A stretch of DNA of 64,000 nt. Source: Pycnopodia helianthoides. Its lineage: Eukaryota; Echinodermata; Asteroidea; Forcipulatida; Asteriidae. This document shows positions 25,501-37,500 of the stretch, one piece after another; the first letter of the stretch is position 1, and every line of letters starts with the position of its first letter. The stretch lies in assembly GCA_032158295.1 (NCBI GenBank), contig CM063246.1, positions 5,981,491 to 6,045,490 of the forward strand. The letters are read 5' to 3'. The position numbers and the translations under genes are program-made. The notes beneath the pieces were generated by a model. It was not told where the DNA came from, did no database searches, and saw nothing but the letters and a program-made list of their open reading frames with translations.

Positions 25501-28500
25501 CAGATGATCAACAAACTAATTGGAATGTCAAGTGAGTTATTAAAAACGGCACGCAATGCTTTAGTCAAGCTTTACACATCTAGGTGAAGGTTTTCACAGA
25601 ACCACAACAACATAATGAAACAAATATATACAACCATTTTGCTACCACAAACTTTACAACATGCCATTGTATGTGTACTTTGTTTATGGTATTTTCTTTC
25701 CAGTCTTGTATTTCTCTCAGAAAATACCGAACGCTGCGAAACTGCAGTTTATCATTGACAATGTATCTTCTTTTTATATATTCTTTATTCAAGAGAATGA
25801 ATTTCATTGTTTGTCATCTGGTGATATTTGCTGGTCATTTGAGTTCCCTAGAAGAACCCGTCCACAATATCAACACAGTCCCACTGGTGTATCAATCATA
25901 CGAGACAGACACCATAGAGGGAGGGGTTTCTGTTCAGATGGTGACAGCGGTGGGATATCATTGTTGGGGGTTTCAGCTTCACAATGTCCGGCTGATCCTT
26001 CAGCATGTGTCAATGGATTTGTCATTGGTATGTGGGTTAAACTGAAGAGAGTAACATCAAGCAGAAAAAATGGATATCTTCTAAGTGCGGGAGTCACTGA
26101 CCCCGGTAAGTGCTCTTAAAAAATGCCTTAACTAAGACAATTAAATTGCTAACACTTTCCACTCATACTTAATTGGTCAGTCTGGACGAACAGGGATTAC
26201 ACATCCTCGGTCCCCCGCCCATGTTAAAGTAACCAGACTTTGGTTGAAAAGTTATTCAGATATCCGCCATCAATCTTTTTGTATCAGTTAGTTTGATTTC
26301 GTTTTTAACGATAGTTGGGTGGATTTATCTTTATTTCGATTTTGTTAGTAATCCGTCTCTGTTTGTGTTTGGTGTTGTGTGTGTTCTTTTACAGGAATTA
26401 TTCTTTGATTGTTTTTGCTGTTTTTCTTTAGTGTTATGTTTTTAATTGATTACGGGTTTTGGGATTAGTTTGATTCAGAGTTCTTCTTTGTTTAAACACA
26501 ATTTTCTTTGATTGTTGTTGAGTTTTTAATCTTATTTTGGACGTTGTCTTTATTTTAACAACTCTTTCCTTTGATATTTATGTTGTCCTTTAGTTTATAA
26601 ATTTATTAGTTTTGGCCCTTTTGGCCGCCCATATAAGCGGGACCCATAGAAACGAAGAGTGTTGCTAAATTGTTAGGGTGCAAGTGAAGGGAATGTATAG
26701 ATTACGACAAGACTATAGTACAACAGAGTTGTGGAACTGCTGAGGATTCCATTTTAGGAGCAATACCCCTAAGGCAGAGCACTCTAAAATCCTCCAGGTC
26801 AGATTTGACCAGAGAACGATCCGGGTTAATTCTTCTCTAGGAGATTTTAGAGAGTGGTCCCTCATTTACACACACATGCAAATAGTCAGCATTTGTCTCT
26901 TGTTCCTACAAGACTATACTGTTAAACACAGCTGTGCCAGCCTTCTGCTGAGAATTGATATTTTCCTCCATCAGGTGAACGGGGTGTGTCACTTTTCCAG
27001 TCCATCACTGGTATCCACGTTAAAGTGGTTGAATCCAGCATTATGTGGCGAACAGATATAAAATCGTCTTGGTTGACCTATGACCGATGGATGTATCTGG
27101 GTATCATCTGGTCCAGGCAGGACCAACATCTTAAAGTTAGTATTGATGGAGAAGAAATGCCCACCTTGGTAAGTTATTAACATACTCCTTTAAGATTAGG
27201 CAAAATGTTGGTGATGGTGGAAAAATAGACAATATTTTTTGAAATCATTCTCTAATCGATAGCCAATGATGCTCATTGAATGAGTGGGTAATGTGTTCTC
27301 CCAATAGTGTTAACATATCCAACGAGCTGCGAGTTTTGTGTCATCTTTGAACTCTATCCACTTCATATGACGTAGTACCAAATAAAGAAGATTTCCACAG
27401 TCAATACGAGAGAGGACTAAAGCTCTGACATCATGATGAAAAGTAACCTTTTTATTCTCACAATATTTTGACGTGGTATATTGGGGTGTTTGATACACAA
27501 TGATAATACACCACTTCCTCTTTCTATATCTATAGCTGAATCATATCAAAGGGACATACAGAGCTCATGATGTATCGTCACTCACACTAGGCAAGGCATG
27601 TCAAAGCAATTCTGGTTTCCTAGCAGCATGTTACGATGACGTCGCTATCCTACGCCCTAAGGATGGAGATCACCTCCCGGCCCCGAATACACTGACTGGT
27701 GAACCTGGTTCGTATTTTAGTTATTTTTTTCAAGGAAATTATACAATAAATATACAATTATAATATATTCATATTCGTTAACAAGTACAAATTGAATTCG
27801 AACTTGCAAAATATTAAGAACAATTTATAAATAAGAAAGGTTTACAACTTTATTTTCCACCAAGCTTTGGTTAGAGTACCGATTATGAGGAATGAAACAT
27901 GATACCTGCATCATGAAAAAAGATACCATGTGATACAAATTTGCTTACAACGGCCAGATGCATTATGCTGTGGTATCAGGACGACGAATAAATGAGAACA
28001 GAAACTATGAAGAACTCTCCTATTACAAACCTTTAGCTGGGAAGTTCAACATTAGTGGAGCAAAGTGTTACCAATAAGTAAGGCTAGAATATAGTTCGAA
28101 ATTTTGTTCAGCAATTAACCAGAACGAATTATTAGGTCTAAGACAGAGAAGTTTTTTTTAATGCTCTACCGGTTCTAACACAACGGGCCTAACAAGTCGA
28201 CATTTCGATAAGTATGCTTTGATTATCTTCAAGGGAAAGCAGAAGTGTTTCAAACCCTTTCTAATTGAGCAAAAGTTTACAAAATGTACTAAAATTAGAA
28301 CCAAGTCTGTCTGTTAAATTTTTGTTAGATGATTATATTTTCCCTTAGAATTCGAGCCTTACCTCTCTGCTGATGATTATTTTGACGTGAATGATCCAGA
28401 AGGTCCAGTCATAGGGGAAAATTACACACCAGCCTCGGACAGGTTTGGTGTGGAAAACTCCGCGGTTGATACTGGGGTACCAGGCTCACCTTTAGGCTAC

Positions 28501-31500
28501 ATCAACCTCGGTAATTATGTACAACTAGCCATCGGGACAAAACCTTAAGCGAATGGGTTGAATTTGAAAGGATCTTGCCCGTCTTTGACATCGTGCAAAT
28601 ATTACAACAGTTTCAGCTATGTATCGGCGACTGTTGTGGTTTACTTGCATTGTGTCGACGACAGTGCCTTATCACCTAAGAATTTTATAGAGTGAAACAG
28701 TAACACACATTCTTAAAACTCACTATCCACTTTCCAATAGCTTTTTTTCACGATTATTTCTAATTTGAAATAATTGTGGAATGTTTGATTCCATTTTTGT
28801 ATTCTTTGTATCCACGCTTGAGTCATTTTAATACAATGAAACAATTTTATTTCTATTTTGAAAGAATAGAACTAAAAACTAGTGGGCGATTGTATAAATA
28901 AATACTTGTAAAATAGTGAAGGTTTGTGTGAAATAACGTTGAGAAAGTTTGATGAACTTTTATGTTGTATGTCACTGGAACATTTTTAATGCCGAAGAAT
29001 AAATGTTAAGTCTTAAAGTTATTAATAATCTTGCAGGTGATTTTGCTGGGAGTTGCGTCAGTGATCCTTCGTTGTGTAATGATGCTGGATTATCGATATC
29101 AATGTGGCTGAAGGTAGATAATGTAGATCATTTTGATGATCCGATTGTCAACCCTGGTGGAGGTGGGTATATATTAAGGTGAGCCCTCAGTCGTTTTCTT
29201 TCCTACTCCATGTTCCTATTTAGTGAGTTGTTTTGTGCCAGTGTTATACAGAACAAGGACATAATATGTTACAGACCATTGAAGTTTCACAACATTGGAG
29301 AATTTACAAAATATTCGCGGCATGAAAAGCGAAGTATGTTTTTTGAAATTAAAGATGACTATATAATAAATGTTTTTGTTTAGCCCACGTATTAGTTCTG
29401 TATAGAGCGTTATTCATTCTCGAAGGCTTTTTCTTAGCCTTCGAGTGACACTATGCTAGGGTCGAAACATTGGGCCATTTTTTATTTTGTTTTTGTTTAA
29501 ATTAAAATTGTTGCGTGTATTCTATGAGTCCTGTTTTGTAGGTAAACAGTTTGCAACAGCTAATTCTATTTTCTCTAGAGTGAAAGTATTAAAAGTAGCA
29601 TAAATTGTCTCAGGAAATGATTGAAAAGCTTTTTTGATTTAACAAAGCATCTTCATTGTAAACATTTCCCAACAATTTGTTTTTCAGTTCAGGAGCACAA
29701 AGCCCCCATGGGACAGGGCTGTCTGCCTTTTACTCTCGACACAAATTCCTGCACGTTCAGATACTAGATGGGCATCGAAAATGGTTCTCTGAATTTGACT
29801 TTGAACTTGGCAGGGATTGGTTAAACTTTGGGGTATCGTGGAGCAGAGACAACGGATTGTTGGTTATTATAAACGGCCATGTCGAAGGTGAGCAGGTCCA
29901 ATAAGGCAGCTGTGCACTCTGCAAACTCCTGAGTCTGGGTTTAACCCGTTCCAGGTCCCAGAAGCCTGGCCCCATATCTGGGCCAGTGTGACGTGGAATC
30001 AGTGTCAAAATGACACAGATATTGGTAAAACTCACGGAGAATCTGAGCTAAAATCTAATTTTCCGAGTTAGCTTGATCCAGAAATGGGTCAGGCCCCTCT
30101 AGGCCTGGAACGGGGGATCTGGATCAGTTTTGACCCAGGAGTTTTTATAGTTTGTGTCGCGAGATTAACAAACAATTTAAGTGTTGCCTATTGTTTTCAA
30201 AATATTATTTTATTTCGATTATTGATATAAAGCAATGGTATTTAAAACCTATTTAAATATTTAACCGCCCTCCATTTTAAATTTAAATTTCATATTTAAG
30301 TTGTTTTCTATTTGATATTCAATACCCCTCCATTTGATATTTAATTGCCAACCACTTGATATTCGGTTGCCTTCTATTTGATGTTTGATTGTTCTACACT
30401 TGATATTTAATCGCTCTCTATTTGATATTGAATTGCCTTCCATTTGATATTTATTTTGTTTTCTGTTTGATATGTAATTGCCCTCCATTTGATGTTTAAC
30501 TGCTTTCCATTTGATACTTGATTGTTTCTCTATTTGATATGTAATTGCCCTCCATTTGATATGTAATTGCCCAATTTGATATGTAATTACACTCCGTTTG
30601 ATATTTGAGTGCCCTTCATTTGATATTTTGAACCCAACACACCAGCCGGAATCCTAACCTGTTGGCTCACACAGGGTCTTTTTTTATCTAACCTGTCTTC
30701 TTCAATCATTCTTAAGGGAGTGACCCAGTAGGTGCACCTCTAACCAGGACGATGGATCAATTCACCACTTTAATCCTAGGCAAGAGAAATGACAGGAATA
30801 GTTCGTACCTAGGTGGAGCTTTCGATGATCCAGCTATCTGGTATCAAGCTTTTGATGAAGATGATCCCAAGCTAGCAGACACTATTATGGGAAAAGCCAT
30901 TGATGACGTTGGTAAGGCATAAGTTGTTTCGTGTGATAACGAATTTTAGGCGATTATTTTAATTTAGGTTTTCCAGTCATTGTCGATCCACTACAGGTTA
31001 AAGGCCTCATTATAATGTCTCCAAATATCTTGTTGATACCAGTTGACTGCCCCAATATTGGTGCAGCTTGCTTTCCATCATTTTCTCTGGTGCTCTTTCT
31101 TCCGTTTGGTGCCATATGACGTCCAGTGTTTGATTGCTGATCTCCAACGGTTACCCGTTCAGCGGCTAATGTGTTCTGCCCAGCTCCATTTTCTCCTTTG
31201 TACTGTTTCTAAGATACCCTGAACGTTTGTCTGTTCCCTTATCTATTTTTACGTGATCTTTAGTATACGTCTTTCAATGTTGTGTTGAGCCGTTGCTAGT
31301 TCTCTTTCCATTGGTGTTGTTTGTGGTTTCAGCTCCGTATGAGGACTATTTAGTCATTAGTTATTTACAAAATAAAACTATTCAGCATGTTGAACAGGCA
31401 TCTTAGATATGTGGAATGGTCAAGTCATGGACCTTGACCTTTGGAGAAATAAGTAAGATAAATAACATTTGCCACTGAGGGCTTTTTAATGAGAATTGTA

Positions 31501-34500
31501 TTATTGTACTTGACCAGTTGAAACTGTGAACTATGAAGACCTTGATGAGTATTCTCCAGATATGGCGAAACCTTCTTGCAAGATTCTCCATGAAGCTGAT
31601 TGTGCCCAGACAGTGCAGCAGTTACTGGATGTGGTAAGAATGATGCCCTCCAAATATATACCACCTCCTTAAGCACATTGATCCACCTATATTGTGGAAG
31701 TTTTAAAGGCAGTGGATACTTTTGGTAATTACTCAAGAAATATATCATCGTAAAACGTGACTTGGTAAAGAGCACATGAGAGCTGCTGTTAATATAAAAC
31801 ATTGTGTAGTAATGTAGTTTTTGAGAAAGAGCTAATTTCTCATTAATTTTGTTTGAAATTGAGCATTTGAAAGCGCCCAATTCATTCCATCAATGGTGTG
31901 TTTATTTCATTATTGCAACTTCGATTACCAATAGTATTGAGCTCAAATTTTCACAGGTTTGTTATTTTATGCATATGTTGGGATACACCAAGTGAGGATA
32001 CTTGTCTTTGACAATTATTAAAGTTATTGCCTTAAAAGCAAAAAACTGCATTAATTCAGCCGACGAGCGGGATGTTGGGGGACATAATTATCTTATCAGA
32101 CACGCTGTTATAATTTCCCCTGAAACAAAACGCTTAATGTTTCATATCTAGATAAAAGGGGAGATCATTTTGAGTGAAGATGCAGCAAAAAGTTCTACAA
32201 ACAGTTTGATGCGTCTAACTGCTGGAAGTACCTCACTCTCAAGTTCGGAGTTGGATTTAGCTGTGAGTGTAATAAACAAACTTTCCAGGAGGCAGCTACC
32301 AACGACTATGAATGACATAACAGCCGAGGCTTACCTCGTGGTAATTGTTTTAAATTTTATTCAGCTTAAAAGTATTTACGCTTTGACAAACCATGTAAAA
32401 TTTGATGGGGGGAGAAACTACGGGAACGTTCAAGGGGCATTGAGAGAAAGGAAATGAAATTCATGAACTTCATCTCATATTATAGTCATTATTTTGACTC
32501 GCACTTGATTATTTGCACATGCTAAATCATGAGATATAATTAGTGTCATAACTATATATTCCTAATTGTTGTCAATGTCCCTTTTTTGAAAAAACAACAA
32601 AACAAACATACACAAAACAAAACCTCCAGCTTTCAAAACAGGTGGTTAAATATAAAAAAGGTCCTAGAGTTTAATCTTAGAGTTGGCTGGATTGCACTTG
32701 TGCGCACTTACGTGTGATTATTTTGCTTGTTCGTTTTTGCTTGATTAAACTGATTCCTGTAAGAATCTTGTTAAGGCTTGTTGTAATTATATTAAGCTGT
32801 TGATCAATTTGCGTTTCAATATTTTATTCAAAAGTTAAACTAAAACAATCATGAGAAGTTAATTATTTTGAATAGTTTGAACTATTAATTACATTATTTC
32901 AAACAAGGAAAGAAGAGAGTGTTTAACATTCGATGTTGGAAAGTTAAAGTACTACATTTATTGAATTTGTTTTTAATATGTTCGTTTAAAATTCAAACAG
33001 GATTTTCTTAAAGTTACCAGCAATCTTCTTGAGCCGATGTTCACCAAGAAATGGATTGCTCTACAGAAGGTAAAGAAAGAAAAAATTATAATTTCCTTGT
33101 GTCATTCCCTTGTTTATTCAAATTAATTTCCATTGAATGATACATCATCAACAATTCATCCAGAAAACTTGAAAATTGTAACTTTTTGATCAGACCAAGG
33201 CAGGGGTGACATCCTTGATGGAAAGTGTTGAGAAATTTGCTGCTGGTATTGCCAATCGATTGGAGCTGAATACTCAAGTGCTGCTCAACACAAGTCAAAT
33301 ACGTGAGTAGAAAATTATTCAATGACGTTTTTTTAAAAGAAAACAACAAAATATTCCCAAAATTAACAATCAACAGAACGGGCAAGTCTGTCGTGTAATT
33401 GAACTTTCTATTCGAAACATGAGCGGTTGTTTTCAGGAGTTTATAGGAGTTGACATTATTGCCGTAGTGACTTGTGACATCAAACTTTGCTTAGCAACTA
33501 AGGTTGAGACGTATTTTAAGATAATATTTTGCCTTTTGTGAAAACGAGCAATCCTTTCCACGTATACGTTGCTTTAACGTGTGTGAAGGATAAAATAAGA
33601 AGAATACAATCACACACTTTATTGGGTCAAATCAGGTTGGCTCAGTGGTTTCTTTCCCTGCCTTTCACCTCTTTGGACCCAGCTCGAATACCACCTCAGA
33701 CTGGAGCCGTGGATATGGTTTTGAGTCCCTTCCTAATGGCGCGAGTTTTCCCCATTTCGTTTTTTCTCTTACAACTAAAACTGAATATTTCTTACCGTTT
33801 CCTATTTATCCTGTTATTGGTGCTAATTGTTCTGTGGGATGTGTAATAAAATAAACAAATACTTGAATTATAGAGGCTTGTACGGTATTTAACCCAATGC
33901 CTTGTGTGCGTGCGTGTTGGGGGGAGGGGGGTATGAACCGCTACGTCTTCTCTTTGGCGGTAACTTTCATTGTAATTTATGATATATTTCTATTTTGTAT
34001 TTGTATTATCATCATTCTTCTTGCAGTTATAATAATGGATGCTGTCTCTGAGGACTATTTCGTCTCTGACGATGATGCAATCCTCCCAGGACACAGTCAG
34101 TGGTGGGAGACCCTTGAAGATAAATGGAGCAATATGGATGATCACGTGACCATCCCAAAGGAAGTGTTTTACACCGAAATAAACACAAGTAAGATTCGCC
34201 TAAAAGATGGACAGAATAATTTCCCATCTCTAATAGTGAGTAAGACAAACAAGTTGTAAATAGGCCTATAGTCTTAACAAATGTATCTTTGGCTTGTATG
34301 TGTGTAACAGTTTCTTTAGATGTATAGGGTCAAAAGATGAAACCAATTGATCCAAAACGATCACATACTCAAATGGCTGCTGACTGTAAGTTAAAGGAAC
34401 ATTACAGAATTGGTTTTTGCTCACAAAGCAGTTGCTGGCAGTGTAAGCACTTTATGTAATCCACCATATATATAAACTGACAAACCTGTAGAAGTTTGGG

Positions 34501-37500
34501 GTCGATCGGCCATCTGGGTCACGAGAAAATAGTGACAAACCGATTACACATTTGCATGAAATCATATAGATTCACCAAATGAATAAAACGCTCACTGAGC
34601 GATAAACTCCAATCGGAAAACTAGTTTATTAATTTCTCACCAAATATGGCATTTCAGACAGAAATATTTCAAGCGATGTTTTCTACTATCATTATCATTA
34701 GACCGTGTAAGTTTTGTGTAAATCTGTGATCAAAATTATATTTTTAAAGTTTTTTTCTTACCAATTCTGTAATGTTCCTTTAAATCGAATTTGTTTCTCC
34801 ATTTCCCAATGTAGATCTTTACCTAAGTTGTTGGCTACTTGTGAATTTCCTATTAGCATCTATCATAAAAGCTTCAAATATGTTAGTTTTCTCATCTCAG
34901 TTATTTGCTTTCTTTTCGTGATTTCTTGTTGACAGATTTTTCATTTGATGGAAGCTTAGTATTTACTTTGTATGATTCTCTGAATGAGATGGTGCCAGTT
35001 GTGTCAACAAACAAGTAAGAAAACTAACATTTTAATTAAACAATGAATATAAAGTTGTTCGTGGAGGGATAAAATATTGGTTTCGAAGGCGAGTTGTATC
35101 AAACTGTCTAGTATCAGACATCATTTTCAGATGCCATTTGCTGTTCAACTGTCTCACTGATGCCCTTACGTACAGCAGCGTGTAGTACGCTGGGAAAACG
35201 TGTTTACCTCATTTGCAATAAGAAGTAACTATAACTATTAATAGTAGTAAACTTGCGGGTACAACCATGTGTAAAATCTCTTTTGGGAGGAGGGTTGGCT
35301 CTGAAAAGAGCAGGTGTGGTCTCGACGTTTCGAACAGTATACTCTGCTCATCTTCGGGAGAACTCTGCTCGTCTTCTCCTGAAGACGAGCAGAGTATACT
35401 GTTCGAAACGTCGAGACCAAACCGGCTCTTTTCAGAGCCAACACTCCTCCCAAAAGAGATTTTACATATGGTTGTATCCGCAGGTTTACTACTATTTATA
35501 GTTATAGTTACTTCTTACTTTCAACACCATGCAAAGCTTCAAACACCACTCATTTGCAATGTTTATTTTCATGCCCTTTTCAAGGCTAATAACATTTTCA
35601 GGTGTTGTAAAGATAGTTTTGGGAAAATATAAATAACGACAATAATATTTGTTTAATGTTTTTGTTAACTAATATTTCTTTACAATGTGATGGGGCCAGA
35701 TTTTGTGTACACCACCCTGTGTTTTATAACCGGAGATTTTGAGTTTATGAGTCATGCTGCCTAAAGGGTCATAGGCCATGTCAATTGGTCCTGTCCAAGG
35801 ATAGAACTTAAAGGGTTTCACCTGTTTTTGCAAAAACATTAACGAGTAATTGAGGAAAATGTGTTTTTAATCTATAGGTTGCAGACCTGTACGTCATCAT
35901 ATGGTTTTAAAGCTAGTAGTGGAATTGAGACTATTTTAACTGGTCTCACTGTCTTGCAAAACAGCAGACATTATATGGTAAAACTGACACACACGGTTCT
36001 TGAAGATCAAATCAATCCTTTACATAGGACTATCCATCGTTGGATTCAATTTTCTGTGAGTTATATAAGAAGATTGTTACGGTAGGCCTTATCTATAGCA
36101 TGAAATGTGACCTTGTTCAAAAATGGACCTCATGGACATAACGCTGTTTGAGTATGGCGCCCTCAGCTCTGCATTTACCATTGCTTCGTTATTGTTTTAC
36201 CTCTAAGATGGCGGCGTGATGATGTCAATTCATCAGCTCCATAATTTTTATTGATTGAAATTATGTTAGTTTTTTAAGATTATTTGTTATTCCTGCAGAT
36301 TTGCATTAATTGGTGGCAAATTATTGAGGATTAACAGCAACATCATATCAGTCCTGATAGAGCCCCAAATTAAACATATACTTTCGAAGCCCATCAAGGT
36401 GACCCTGAACCATCTCAAGGTAAGGACCACAGTTATAATCATATTATGATCACCAAACAGTTCGGGCATAAGATTAGGTGTAGCCACTTGAACTCAAAGC
36501 CAGCATGAGTTGAGTTAGTCATATAGTTTAAAGATGACATTGCGTAATCATCGGAATGTATAAATAGTTTCCGTCTGAAACTCACAAATTCTAAAGGTCG
36601 TATAAACAGAGATTTATATCCATCTAAAAAACTGTCAAGGACAAAAATTTAACATTGAGTACCACCATTCCGATTGCCACAATAAAAATAAGTAGGTTTG
36701 CACCACAATTCCTTACAACTCACATGAAACAATTCACATGTTCATTGGATTGTCTTTTGAAAACCAAAGGATAAATTTGCATTTACTCGTCACAAAACGT
36801 GATATATAAAAAGATTTACATTTTTCGTTTTGATAACATACGAATGCAACAAACTTCAATAACAGGACCAGAGCAAACATTTATACAAAATGCAAAAGTG
36901 CCCTTTTCCCTTTACCCGCATAAGTTAAGAAGTACATTCTGTCCTCAGCCAATATGGCTCATCAGGCCGGTGTTTATTGGGTATTCAGTGGTATTAAATG
37001 ACCGAAAATGTTTCCATACCTCCTAGACAGGATGCCAGTCCATCGCGGGTTACTCCCAGCTCTCGATGGTACTTATTTGTACTCCTGGGAGGAGAGAAGC
37101 AATTGTGATACAAAGCCTTACTCTAGGACACAAGTGTCACGACTAACCAGGCCAGGATTCGAACCCACATTCTGTTAGAACTTGAGTCGCACCCCCCCTG
37201 CCACGACAACCTCATTTGCAGTCAGACTGATTTGTATCTTAAATTTGCAAATTTAACCACAAAAGCAGTGTTTGAAATGGTAACAAAATCAATCATGAGT
37301 TTCAATGTTTCAAAATGTATCTTTTTTTATTTACACTTTGTCTTCACAGCCAGTGACTGAATCAAAACACGAAACACCTGTTTGTGCTTTCTGGAATTTC
37401 GATGTTCTGTAAGTATCATTTTATCAAATCGTAAAACCCTGGTACTTCAACATTTCTACTTCATATTCATATTTATTATCAATATGTTTATTGTTGTTGC

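Noticed and set aside
36056..36060. GTGAGT at 36056 as the donor of the GAIN exon starting at 35878
   Set aside because: Using it puts a stop in the next exon; the later donor at 36082 restores the conserved reading RFALIGGKLLRINSN.
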